Numbered from the stretch's first letter, positions 25,701 through 36,821 are shown. The stretch is DNA of 64,000 nucleotides from Erythrocercus mccallii (GCA_013397435.1 VZRG01000160.1:706008-770007); one strand, 5' to 3'. Notes: generated by a model not told the origin, from the sequence alone. Program-made: numbers and translations.

Positions 25701-27399
25701 TAAAAATACAATAATGGCTATAAAGATCTATTTAAAAATAATAAAAATATTTATCACATTTGCTAAATATTGTTTTACCAATATTGTTAGCACTCCTACT
25801 CTGCCCCATTGCAAACAACACTGGAACCCTAAACACTGGAATTACAAGCAGAATCTGCACTGTTCAAATTACTCTATGGATAACACTAAGAAACAAGTGA
25901 TCCTCCTGGCAGGATTAAATCAGCTGCATTGGGCACTTAATTTGTGCCCAAGCTTTAGGTGGACAGAGAAGCATCCCTTTGAAGTGCATGCTCCACTGCA
26001 GTCTGCCAAGACACCTTAAGACCTGAAGGAGAGAATGTAGCTGACTAAACTTAAGCACTGAATTTATGTAAAAACACTCATCACTTGAGACCTTTTAAAG
26101 GTACCAACCTCTTTTGGTTACAATACAGTAACTTTAGGCCATAACTTTAGCAGGACATCTGATAAGACTCCTAAAATTTAGGGAGGACTTTGATGAATTC
26201 ACTCTTTATCCATGGCACCTACTTAAGATATTCTACTTATTTGATTTTGATTGTTTTATTTTCTTGATGCTGTCTCAAAAGTACAAGTGAGGAAAACTGA
26301 ATATTTTATCACAAAAACTTGCAATATTTGACTTACAGGGAATATGCCCTAAGACTATAATGTCTTCTTTTTAAATAATTTTTTCAAAAGCAGGAAGAAT
26401 TATATGTGTGTTTAAGATTATGATTTCAGAAGAAAGGTTAGGCATATGTCAAAAGTAAAACAATATTGTTTCCTCAGCAAGGACAAAATCCACTTTGCTT
26501 GCATATAAGTCAAGGTTAAAGCTACAGGAAAAAGAAAGGCAGATGTCCCAGAAAAATATTTATGTTTTGTTTTGTTTATCTTATCTTGGAAACATCTTCC
26601 TCCAAATAAAAGCTGTTACCAAGCATACGGAGCATTACACCAAAGAATAAATGTCAAGTCAATCTATGAATGAGCAAATGAATGGGTCATGGAAACTTTA
26701 TTAAAAAATAAGAAAATCCTATGGCAAGTTTCTTAAAACTAAGTGTCTATAGTCAGGCTTCTTAGCTGAGTCTAAAGCTCTTCACAGTTGATCTATCATG
26801 ACACTTAAATACACACTTAACATTACCTTGCACATACACTGGGGCTACTGAGTATTCTTAGAGCCAAGTGTGTGCTTAACTATGTTCCTAGATTTGAAAT
26901 AGAGTATTTAGTGTTTTGCACGAGCTAAAATCTCAGGCCTTGAAAGAACCCAACCATGGAACTACAATTTTTCAAACATATAGAAGGAAGATGCAAGTTC
27001 AATTCCCACAGCAGTTGTCTTCAACAATTACTTCTTTTCTGCAGTGAAGACTGTAGTAATTGTCTATATGGCCAACACTTTTCAAAACAGACTTAGAGGC
27101 CAAATTTTGGACATACACTTTTCACATGTTACTCCACATTACCATTTAATGAGGGGGAGAATGTATCATCATGAGAGCAGAAATTAAAATGACTCTACAA
27201 ATATTACTGAATGAATATTCACTTAGAATTTTAGATTAATACCGAAGATAAACTGACTTAGTATTTTTAACTCATAGATTCAAAATAATTATCAGATTGT
27301 GAAAACTCTTAACATTACAGATAACACAACTATAGGCTTCTTATAAAACCACAAAGTTGCAATATTGTGAATGAAATAACTACTTTGTTAAGAAAATAA

Positions 27400-27405
27400 T
27401 TTATT
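27400..27405 (-). terminator. Candidate proximal poly(A) signal of SNTG2
   Basis: On the minus strand an AATAAA hexamer begins 29 nt after the SNTG2 stop codon. The setting is very AT-rich, so chance occurrence is likely, and the resulting 3' UTR would be exceptionally short. It is listed as one of two alternatives for the transcript end. Confidence 0.3.
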
Positions 27406-27433
27406 TTCCATAGTCACAACATATAATCTAGTA

Positions 27434-27565
27434 TCATTTACTGTACATATATTTTCTTGCAATACTCTGACTGTCTATGAATACTGGATCCACAGATGCC
27501 ACTTTTGCTGCTATAAAGGAGTGAATACAGTGTAACACTGCCGTCAGATCCTGAAATTCAAGTTC
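27434..27565 (-). CDS. SNTG2: SNTG2 last coding exon with stop codon
   Basis: The coding part has 132 nt, giving 43 codons plus TGA at 27434-27436. It reads ELEFQDLTAVLHCIHSFIAA and ends SIARKYMYSK. The acceptor is a good pyrimidine tract, TTACTTCTTTCAG. It completes the syntrophin-unique domain. From memory mammalian SNTG2 ends in YMYSS, so the last residue differs here. The 3' UTR continues to lower coordinates and its end is not certain: one AATAAA lies only 29 nt past the stop and another strong candidate lies about 11.4 kb away. Confidence 0.95.
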   Translation of the reverse strand, partial: ELEFQDLTAVLHCIHSFIAAKVASVDPVFIDSQSIARKYMYSK

Positions 27566-27852
27566 CTGAAAGAAGTAAGAGAAAGAGAGAAAATTTGAAT
27601 TCAATTTAGGTTTCTAAACATTTTACATTAATACAGACTAGTTAGAAAAAATAATGGCCTTAACATGAAAACTGAATTTTTATAGGAAACTGCAAAATTA
27701 AAGTTGGTAAGAATAAAAACAGTATATCCATACCTTGTTCACGGGCAGTGCCATGTGTCAATTTAGTTTTCACTCTGTGCTACTTTATTGTTCAAGTTGT
27801 ACTCAGCTTGGAATGAAATAAGTCAACTTGGAAGAACATTCAAATATTGCAA

Positions 27853-28522
27853 CATAGAATAATTCAGGTTGGAAAAGATTTTGAAGATCATTTAGTCCAA
27901 CTATTAACCCAGCACTGCCAAGTCTACCAATAAACAACGTTACATCTACACTTGACATATCTCCTGAGATGGTGATTCAACCACTTCCCTATGTAGCCTG
28001 TTCCAATGCTTGAAAACCCTTTTGGTGAAGAAATTTTTCTTAATATCCAGTCTAAACTTCCCCTGGCACAAGCTGAGGCCACTTCCTTTCATCACTTGTA
28101 ATGTGTTTCAGGCAGCTGTAGAGAGTGGTGAGACCTCTACACTTTTCTCCAGTCTAAAAATCCCCAGTTCCTTCAGCCACTCCTCAAATGACACACCCGC
28201 CTGATCCTTCACCAGCTCTGTTGTCTTTCTTGAAGTGAAGGGCCCAGAACTGGACACAGGACTCGAGGTGTGCCCTCACCAGTACAGGGGGCAATCACTT
28301 CCCTGCTACTGCTGGCCACACTATTGCTGATTCAGGACAGATGTCATTGGCCTTCTTGGCCACCTGAGCACACACTGGCTCATGTTCAGCTGTGGTCAAT
28401 GAGCAACCCCAGGTCCTTTTTTCTGGGCACCTTTCCAGCCACTCTGCCCCAGCCTGTAGCACTGCAGGGGGTTGTTGTGACCCAAGGGCAGGACTCGCAC
28501 TCAGCCTTGTTGAACATTAATA
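27853..28522 (-). mobile_element. CR1 LINE, 5'-truncated 3' end, minus orientation
   Basis: The plus strand shows the classic reverse complement of a CR1 3' end. It starts near CATAGAATAATTCAGGTTGG, followed by AGATCATTTAGTCCAACTA, then the GCCACTTCCTTTCATCA region, CCAGAACTGGACACAG and finally CACTCAGCCTTGTTGAAC. The usual terminal ATTCTATG octamers are reduced to one degenerate unit. About 670 bp of the 3' end is present. It lies about 290 bp upstream (in transcript terms) of the last SNTG2 exon, inside the intron. Confidence 0.92.
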
Positions 28523-28773
28523 AAGTATTTGACAAATTAAGGCTGTTTGAGGATGATGCAGTATCAAGGAGGGTAGGGTGAGGAAATCACATCTTTTGTC
28601 AGCTTCTGGAGGAGAGATGAGAAGCCAGAGGCAGGGTGAAAGAGATAAGGTGAAGTCACACCACACCCTAATGACAGAAACAAACATGGCTAGGTATGAA
28701 ATTCATACACATTGATCCACAAAGAAAGACAGAATTATTCCTATACAGTTCTCAGATTTGTTTGACTCTTTAC

Positions 28774-29099
28774 TGTCACTGTTGGACACAAAATGAAGAG
28801 CTTGACTCCAGGTAGAATAAAGATCAGAAAGGCTTTATTTACAATTTCACACAGCCTTTTTATAAAATGCTGCACTAAGGAACCATATGATTGGTCAGTA
28901 AAGACAACATTTCTCTTCATTGGTTAAATAATAGAAACAACACCTGTGAGAGGGTTGTTGTGAGAACTTAAAAGTGTTATGAAGAATAGAAAACTTGTTT
29001 ACATTCACCATCCTTGAAAGGAATCAATTCTCTCAAGGGAAGAAGAAATCAGCTACTAACAGGCTAAAAACTTCACAGACTCAGAAAATCAGACCTACA
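28774..29099 (-). mobile_element. Solo LTR with 6-bp target duplication (class II ERV type)
   Basis: Read on the minus strand the 326-bp element starts TGTAGGTCTGATTTTCTGAG and ends GTGTCCAACAGTGACA. It is flanked by exact copies of CTTTAC (28768-28773 and 29100-29105). A CCAAT-like motif, a TATA box (TTTTATAAAAAGG) and AATAAAG follow in the correct order for U3-R-U5. The TG...CA ends and 6-bp duplication fit an ERVK-like (betaretrovirus-like) parent. No internal region remains. It is in the last SNTG2 intron in gene-sense orientation, so its poly(A) signal could act on the transcript. Confidence 0.85.
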
Positions 29100-29109
29100 C
29101 TTTACAACA

Positions 29110-31074
29110 TATTTAATCTTCTTTGCACAAATTAACTTTCTTTTTTCCTATGAACCCAGACAGTAATAGAGTGATAATCCAACACAATGACATGTAAATA
29201 TAATATAATAAAAACAAATAAAATGTAAAAAAACCATGTTCAATTCAAGTAATACCACTGTGTAAAGTCTGCAGCTGGTAAATATATTGTGGGGACACCT
29301 GAGACAGTTTTTGGTTTGAGTAGACTATTTTCAACAATCTGCTGGCTAACTAGATGCTTGTTGAGGCACACTCCGTATGCATTTAAGCAAAAAGCAAAGC
29401 ACTGGACTTCTGCTTTCTCTGTAACAGAACTTCATAGTGTGTTCTAAACAAAACTGATCCAATATATTTGGAATTCAAATTGTCCCAGAAAAGCTCACCA
29501 TCACACCATTTTGTTATCCAAGGCCAGGTATTTACTAGGCACCAGTGGCCCTACTACTTGTTCACTAGTATTTGTAGGGCATGATTTTGTGACCCTATTC
29601 GGGGAACAACTGGGAAATTTTTGGGAGTGGGGGAGCTGCAAGCACAGCCCCTTCCAGGAGAGTCCAGGGCTGCCCTATGTCACATACAGCAGGTTCTTGA
29701 TGGGTCCACCTAATGTACTGCCGGGCACAGCTGAGCCCCACTGTGAGGCAGGGGTACATCAGGGTAAATGTATGTAACAAAGGGCAGGAAGTTCCTCAAA
29801 AAGGTAACAAGGCCAGTGAAGTAGGAGATGCTCCGTGGCAGAGCAGGTAATACCCCTCAAGGAACTGAAACGGATGGAGAAACCATAGTGGAGCAGAGGA
29901 AAACATGAATGTATTCAAGCCCATGTCATCTTATATTTTTCATACTTTTTTTTCATACTTTTTTTAATATTTTTTCTATAACTTTTGGGGGTAAAAAGCT
30001 CCTGGTTTTTTTCATTTAAAATGACATTTAACTGACATTTGAGGAGCAAATATGGAAGGAGGTTTCTTAAAATATATTTTATTGACAGCAGATGTTGACT
30101 TTAAATATTATAAATTAATACAAACACTTCTAGGAAAAAAAACCCCTACAACACCACTATTTAAATCTCCTTATCTAAGTTTTATAAAACTAAAATTATG
30201 TACACAGACATGATGATTATGAGATATGAGATATGAAATATGAGCTATGAAATATGAAATAATACAGGCCTCAATACATACGTTTGGGCTCCATCAAATG
30301 CTTTACATCTACTGAAATTCTATCTTCCAAGAAATTAAAAAATATTACCATTTCCATTAATCTTAGATTTGCTCCAAAATCAACTGAAATCACCCAACAA
30401 TTTCACCTTAGGTTCTGACATTCAACACAGTAACCAAACACAACCAGAGAGATGGGAGCCCTTTACAGAGTTACCATTTCTCTACTCCAGCTTTATGGAC
30501 TTCCAATCTATAAATGTTTATGGCGATAAGCAGAAGTAACCTAACACAGACTGTAGACAGGATTTCACACTGTTCTAACAACATTATTCAGAGAGCTTTG
30601 GGTTTAGAAAAGGACAAAGGCCAGAATGTCTCATCACTGTGAATCAGTCTTTCCCAATGTCCCAATTGCAGAGTCCTCTCTTTTTCCATCATAGTTCAGA
30701 GCATGGATCAAAGTTCAGTAGCCTTTCCTCTGTATCTGAGAGAGGTTATCTAATCTGTTGTGAACAACCTTTTGAATACTAATATGCTGTTGTTTCTGTA
30801 AGATATAATCTACATAGAAGTGGAAGACTGGCAGTAACACTAAACCTATGCTTTATGCGACAACAACACTATTTTCTGCAGTTAATACTTCAAGCCCCCC
30901 ATTTTTCGATTATTTTCAAGAGTGGTGTCAATTTTGAAAGTTATTACAGAGCTGAAAAGCAAAATGTGTGGCATATAAGCACTCCTCATGCAGTTTACTA
31001 GCTGGTTCACTCTTGTCTCTCACATCTTCACTATTTTACGTTAGGTTTGTGCAGGGATGAGCAATCCTCTGGGA
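29110..31074. other. Intronic DNA, no recognised element
   Basis: The DNA is AT-rich apart from a GC-richer patch at about 29510-29780 with short open frames on both strands. Around 30220-30262 is a decayed run of ATATGA-type units. Nothing here supports an exon. Confidence 0.5.
30220..30262. repeat. Degenerate ATATGAGA/ATATGAAA tandem repeat
   Basis: Units such as GAGATATGAGATATGAAATATGAG follow one another for about 40 bp. It is a small imperfect microsatellite inside the SNTG2 intron. Confidence 0.8.
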
Positions 31075-31269
31075 TCATAGAACAGAAGCAGAACTCCGGA
31101 GATGTTGTCTTGCAGGCCTAAGGTAGATGTGGCCACCTATGGTGGCATCAGAAAAGCGGGGATCATCTGAGGCCTCGTGCACCAGAAGCTTCCAGAAATG
31201 CAGCTTATCACAGTAGTATTTGATCCAGAAGACCACTAACGGGATAAGGCTGTGGAGCTTTGTGTCTGT
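31075..31269 (-). pseudogene. Protein-like fragment of unknown origin, possibly a retropseudogene
   Basis: A minus-strand frame of 64 codons plus stop reads TDTKLHSLIPLVVFWIKYYC, then DKLHFWKLLVHEASDDPRFS and DATIGGHIYL. It has no start codon and is preceded in frame by a TGA, with protein-like codons continuing upstream of that stop (DCKGNQHRH). The local GC content is higher than in the surrounding intron, and the composition (a hydrophobic segment, then an acidic helix-like stretch) is not random-looking. No acceptor site with a pyrimidine tract puts it in frame with SNTG2. I do not recognise the parent gene. A broken processed copy or an ERV coding relic are the main alternatives. Confidence 0.4.
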
Positions 31270-32340
31270 TCAATGCCTGTGCTGGTTGCCTTTGCAATCC
31301 TGCAGCCAGCTAGTCAGGTGCAGATAATGAGGAATAGTCTAAGGATAAGCTGGGATAGGGATTTGTTTGCGTGTAGGTTACAAGAGGGAAAGGGGAAGAG
31401 GACTGGGGATTAGTTTGAAAATGTGGATTTACTAAAAGATAAGGATGGACTTCTGACTTGGGAAAAGAAGTTGCATAGTCTCAAGACTAGGACACAATGT
31501 CTCTGCTGTCTTGAATACAGTTTTATAGGTGGAAATTTAGCCTCTTTAGCTTTGGAATGTAATATGAATTCTTCCTAGAAAATAACACCAATGACACTTC
31601 CTTCAAACAAATATACTGTTCTGATAGTTTATTTTTTTTAAAGTAACATTTTTCTCTGTACTCAGTCAGGCAGATGAGTAACTGATCATTTTATTTGCAC
31701 TGTACCATCTAAGAGCACCCTTATGTTTGCTTTCCTTATCTGAGTTTGCTGCTTTTTTCTTTAATTGAGACTGTCAGTTTTTAAGAATATGTGCATGTCT
31801 AATATTTCAATAATCAAAACAATTTCACTTTACTCTATGTACTGTAATAAGTAGATTAAGCATAACAAAGGCATTAGAAGGAATACACTGAGAGAGGAAC
31901 ACAAAAGATTGGATTAAAGCAGTGGGAGGACAAGACTGCAAAACTTCCTGCTGGTACTGAAAATATAAAAAATGAGCACACTGTACTGACCTCCTTCACT
32001 GCATGTGCATAGCCAAGGAAGAAAATATATGTTCTTATTATCCACTCACTAGGAGAGTTGGATTTATTACATATCACAAAGAGTTTGACAGGCCTGTTGC
32101 ATTATTATCATGCGTGCAATTTTATTGAGAACTTCTGAGGGCTGTTGAATCACTATTTGAACAAGACATAAGTCTGTATCATATAAAAGGCAAATAATGG
32201 AGATGCTGACAGACGGTGTTATCTGGCCCTGTACATTTCGTGATTTTAAGGACACTGGTAAGTCTCAATGTATGTTATTTGTTGATCAGAGAAGAACTAA
32301 TAAAACTGTATTGTTCAAGATATGTTTTCCAATCAGACTG

Positions 32341-32455
32341 ATTTTGTTGTGGGGTTTCTTGCCCTTTTTTTTGCTGTTTTTGTGGGTTTTTTTGTTTTTG
32401 TTTTGTTTCTTTGTTTGTTTGTTGGTTTTGCTTGGGTTTGGGGATTTTTTCAGGT
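32341..32455 (+). repeat. T-rich / GTTT low-complexity tract
   Basis: Runs of T are broken by single G residues, with several GTTT units. The overlapping frame is a meaningless F/L/V-rich string. Confidence 0.85.
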
Positions 32456-33513
32456 TAAAAGACGAAATAAAGATATCCAGGTTTTAGTCCCAGACAACAT
32501 CAAAGTCAAAATGGAACCAAAATTCTAAATTTGGTTCTGTATCTCAGCAAGTATAGCAGGGATTGATTGCTATATCATGAATGAGAAGAATATGCAGGGC
32601 TCTTAAGTTATCTTCTTGTCTCTCTAAAACAAGAAATTTATGAGACCAGCAACATCTAGTTGAAACTTCAGTATGGTTCACAATACTCTATTGACCACAA
32701 TGGTTTCTTATCTTTCTTCAATAAATATTTGAGACTAAGTAAGATGAAAAGGGTAATCCTCAATTAAAATATGCTTGTGAAAAAGTCTTATCTTCCAGAT
32801 ATAGAGCTACAGTTTAGCAAAGGGAAATAAAGCATCAATACAAACCTGAAAATATTAATTCTTTTTTCTTTTTTAGAGCAGCCTTGAAAATTTGGGTAAA
32901 GAATATCTACTGTTTTTAAGATTACTTGTAATTTCTCAATACTAAAGGCAGGGTAACTTCAGGGAAGTACTGAAGTGGGAAACTATAAGAAGTTTTAGGG
33001 AATATGAAGAACCTGAAGGAGAAACAACTGACAGGAATCTTTTGCTTATTATCTCCTTTCAACAGAAAACTTTTTAAATGAAGGAATGTATTGTTCGCCT
33101 AAAACTAAAATGCACAGGAAGGAGTACTTGGCTTAAAATTTAGAAGCCAAAATAGAATGAGAAGAAACATCACATATAGCTAGTAAACAAGACAAAAAAA
33201 TAGAATTCCCAAATGTAAATTTTTTTACCCTCACGAGTTCATAATAATATACAATAACACATAGTCTGGAAAATATTTTTGCAACCTTGACTCTCTGTTT
33301 TCTGCCAAGGGAATGCAAGTCATGTGCATTAAACTTTTTTTCATGCATAGTGGCTCATTTACCCAGGAAAAATAAAACTTCTATTTGATAACATTTCTGA
33401 TTCTCATTAATGGCTGCATTTCACTGTACAGCACCATCTGGCCCTATGAAATCTCTTTCAGTGCAATAAGCAGAAGCAAATACTGCATTGTACTATGGGT
33501 ATTAGTGCTGGGC

Positions 33514-33679
33514 TATGCAAGACAGTAGACGCCTGTACAACTCTGTACCAGCCCATAGTTAAGCAGTGTTACTAAGAAATATAGGTTATGCTTGGAAGGT
33601 ATAAAAACTAGCAATGTGTTTAATAAAATGGGCTTCATGATGCAAATCATGGAGATCCTGTCTCTTCAATTGCCTGACA
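33514..33679 (+). repeat. Truncated 5' LTR of the provirus
   Basis: It matches the last 174 bp of the 3' LTR, from TATGCAAGACAGTAGA to CGCCTGACA-like ends, and is missing about 140 bp of U3. It has TATAAAAA at 33600-33607 and AATAAA at 33622-33627, only 14 bp apart. The sequence left of 33514 does not resemble the missing U3, so a deletion or rearrangement removed it. Confidence 0.85.
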
Positions 33680-33681
33680 GT

Positions 33682-33699
33682 TGGTGCCCCGTGTGAGGA
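33682..33699 (+). other. Retroviral primer-binding site
   Basis: TGGTGCCCCGTGTGAGGA starts 2 nt after the LTR's terminal CA, the normal spacing for the tRNA primer site. It has the obligatory TGG start. I could not assign the tRNA with confidence. Confidence 0.7.
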
Positions 33700-33825
33700 T
33701 AGAAATCTCTGCCTAGCTGAGCGGCTGTCGGCGAGCCCTGCAGGACCATGTGCCCCTGAAAGGAAGGGGGAAGCTGGCCAGTGATGACAAAATCCCTCTG
33801 GAAAGGAGGTGAGCTGCAGGGGATG

Positions 33826-34227
33826 ATGGGGCAGGGGATGTTTGCTCAGGAAAGAGATGTTTTTGAACTTATGACCAAGCTGTTACAACAGCATGATAAA
33901 TCCTTGCCTTCACATGGCTTGAAAGCTCTGTTGAGATGCACAGCTGTTAAGCTACCGGGAGTTACTGAGTCCACAATTTTTACGGCAGATCTGTGGGACA
34001 AGGTGGGAGTAAAACTGTGGGATTGTGCAACAAAGGGTAACAAAATGGTTGCAGAAATCCTCCCCTCCTGGTGGGTGATTTTTGAGGTCGTGGAAGCCCA
34101 AGAAAACTCCAGTGCTAAAGACAGCATGGATGCCTCCTGCCTTTGTGGTGGAGCCTCAGAGCTCTTTATGATCTGGAAAGACTGCGTCCCTCTCTATACA
34201 GCCCACGGCCACCCCTCTCACGAGTGA
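33826..34227 (+). pseudogene. gag: gag remnant (matrix domain) of the provirus
   Basis: From the ATG at 33826 the frame encodes about 133 residues. It starts MGQ, as expected for an N-myristoylated matrix protein, then has QERDVFELMTKLLQQ, a short helix, DLWDKVGVKLWDCATKGNK and a WWVIFEVVEA segment. This resembles the matrix domain of betaretrovirus-like Gag. The frame ends in a stop at about one fifth of a normal gag length. A proline/acid-rich segment after it, around 34310-34360, looks like out-of-frame gag continuation. No capsid or nucleocapsid zinc knuckle is visible. Confidence 0.65.
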
Positions 34228-34479
34228 GAGGGAGAGAGCCCCTAGCAATCTGTAGGGACATTCGCTGCTGGCCACTGCCCAAATGACAGTGACAGAGGTA
34301 CCCCTTTGACACTGGACCTGTGGACCCTGAAGAAGAACCATATCTTTTCCTCCCTACATGGTGCCTGCCAGGAGCTGTGGCTGCGGCTGCTGCTGCTGCA
34401 GGGGGTGCAGCCCCCCCACCTGGCGCTGGCCAGCACGGCTGTAGCCTGCATGGCATGCTGAAGCTATAGCACATTAAAA

Positions 34480-36821
34480 TACCAACTGATACTACATACT
34501 GACTGAAACTCTGTCAAAATTTAATCTGTGATTTATGATTTTTAACATAAAAATTCAAAGGAAGATTCAAAAAGGAAATTCATTAGAAAAATTCAAAGGT
34601 GTTTGTGTAGATGTAGTTTTTTCCTACATGTTGGTAACATAGCAAGACTGCATGATTCACTGAGAGTATAAATTTATAAAGTTATAAATTTAACATTTTT
34701 TTGCTCATATTCAAGACAAACTTTGAACCTTATTTGTACTAGTTATTTGAGACCTAGCTGTAATTAGTACATGAAACTCCACTGTCAGCTTTACCAATTG
34801 TTTGCTTTTTACTCCATAGTTTTAACAAGGTAATTTTATTGTGATTTTTTTGGTATAGCTATTTAGTGATTCAAGTATAATTATTTTTCCTTGCCACATT
34901 TAAATTAAAATTAGACTTGATATTAAAACACTTTAAGTATATTGATGGAACACAAATACAATAAATAATAGCTTATTTTTTAGAATAATTTGAACCCCTA
35001 ACTTTAACTGTTTATATGCAAGTGTCAGTTTTACAAATCCACTAACCTAATCAAGTTACTTGTGTAAAACTTATGGCAATACTATATAACTAAATTCTTA
35101 TTGTTTTAGCCCTTAATATTTATATCCCATTACTTTTTTTAGGCCCAACTCAAATCTGTTGTAAAGGCAATCTTTAAAAGCTGCAGCAATTTAATCCCTC
35201 TGATAAATTTATGTTGCTGCTATTTCAGTACAATTGTTTACCTGCATGTTTTTTACCTTGATGTTTAACTGTTGTATGACAAATTTTTAGTGACCTTTTT
35301 GTAATGAGTCTAAGTTAATTTCTGTTAAGATTAATTTTTGTTCAGTCTTAATAATGTTAACCTTAAGTTTTCTTAGGCATATTTTCTGTTATGTTTTAGT
35401 GAAGTTGTTTTAGTAAAGTTGATTTTAAGTTTTGTTAAAATGTACTTGTTCAAATTATAAGATATAATTTTTTTGCTATACTAATAAATGACATAAAGCC
35501 TGAATGAATTTTTGTTAAAATTTGCTTATTTAAATTATGAGATATAACTTTTTTGTTATAGACATAAGTATAATTTTTACTATTTTATTTTTCATAGGTA
35601 GCACTGAGGAATGGGTAACAATTCCATGTTATAATTGTTATTAGTTGTAAGCTGTTAAATCCCTTTTTTTGCTTTATTATAATTAAGCTAAAGATAAATG
35701 ACAAAGACGACTGCTTTACAAATCTTTACATACCGTTGTATATTTATCTATGAGGCATGTATTATTTTAAGAAACTTTTTAAACTACTATTATGAAAAGG
35801 CTTTTAGAATATATTAGAAAAACTCTTCCAGTTAAGGCCTGAGCCATAGCCAGGCCCTAGCTTTAGCTGGTTGAAAAGTATGCCAATAAACCCAGGTGTT
35901 TTCTGTACAAAACTGTACTCAGGTCATTTTGACTTGCCGAAGTTGTACCCATAATAGCTAAACCTCCTTTTGAAATGAACTTGGAAACCTCTACCCAGGA
36001 ATGGTTCTCCAAGCCCTCACTAAAATGAAGCTTACTAGCTATTGCAGACTTTGAGTAGTAGTATAGTATTTAGGGAATTGATAATGCATTGTTTTAAAGC
36101 ATGATTTTATTTTTCTTATACTACTAATTGTATTTATTATTTATTTTTGCTTAGGGTAAATTTATTGTTTTGTCACATATTGTTTTACTTTTTATATTGT
36201 CTTTATGTTCATAGCGAGAGACACACACATGGTTAAAAACAAACAAAGGGGGAGTATGGCTCTTTAAGAACATTTACATTAGTATTTACACTAAAGATTT
36301 TAAAAGCAAATCAAATCAAATTTGACCCCTAGCAGAGTGATACTGCTTTAAAGATTTGCATGTGCAGAGGCAATTTTTAAAAGCTTTACGTAAAGATTTT
36401 TAATTGAGTGTATAATGATAAAGCCTAGCTAATTTACTAACCTAGAGAGAAGGTATGCATGTGTTTTATCACCAATGGGTCTGAAGCAGTTACCTGCTCT
36501 TTTGGACAAACATCAATTGCCTCCAAGAAAATAAGGCCCCCAGGAAAAAAATTACCTAATTGCCATCCAGCTCTTGTGACCAAGACAAGAACAGAAGCAG
36601 GACTGCCAGGACATGGATGTGAAGATTTTGAAGGCTTGTGTTGCATGAACCTGTCTGACCACTCTCAAATAAGTCATGCTAGCATACAAGCCCTTTGAGA
36701 GAGTGTTACCAAATTAAAAGTTGTAAATAATAGTGATTAGCTTAGACACATACTTGAGAGATAAGCCTTACTAGCTAGCTTAAGCATTTAGCTAAAGCAA
36801 GAATTTGTTTTAGCCATACTG
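34480..36821 (+). other. T-rich, non-coding interior of the provirus
   Basis: About 2.3 kb replaces the expected pro-pol-env genes. It is very rich in T on the plus strand up to about 36200, with short TAAGTT and TTTGTTAAAAT motifs and a 50-bp repeat at 35431-35480 and 35511-35560. No retroviral enzyme motif is seen in any frame. Around 36235-36253 there is a purine tract resembling a second polypurine tract. Confidence 0.6.
35431..35560 (+). repeat. Imperfect 50-bp direct repeat inside the provirus
   Basis: TTTGTTAAAATGTACTTGTT... (35431-35480) and TTTGTTAAAATTTGCTTATT... (35511-35560) align end to end, sharing AAATTAT-AGATATAA and ending GCTATA or GTTATA. The offset is 80 bp. Confidence 0.8.

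Larger units (their letters stand above)
15444..27399. other. Long repeat-poor stretch downstream of SNTG2
   Basis: About 12 kb of AT-rich DNA in which I recognise no CR1 or LTR element, in contrast to both flanks. The open frames (for example 20720-21019 and 21173-21382, minus) are short and not family-like. It contains a 20-bp repeat pair near 19.7 kb and the poly(A) candidate near 16.0 kb. It may be intergenic or partly 3' UTR on the minus strand. Confidence 0.5.

Noticed and set aside
28270..28581. 103-codon plus-strand frame with a leader-like N-terminus
   Set aside because: It is the antisense of a CR1 3' end. The apparent signal peptide is a translation of the reverse-complemented LINE.
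32197..32487. Frame with a very hydrophobic stretch resembling membrane segments
   Set aside because: The F/L/V-rich segment is a translation of a T-rich GTTT low-complexity tract.
33846..34474. Several minus-strand frames across the gag remnant
   Set aside because: They are antisense to the gag-like frame and to its Ala/Leu-rich continuation, and they match nothing known.
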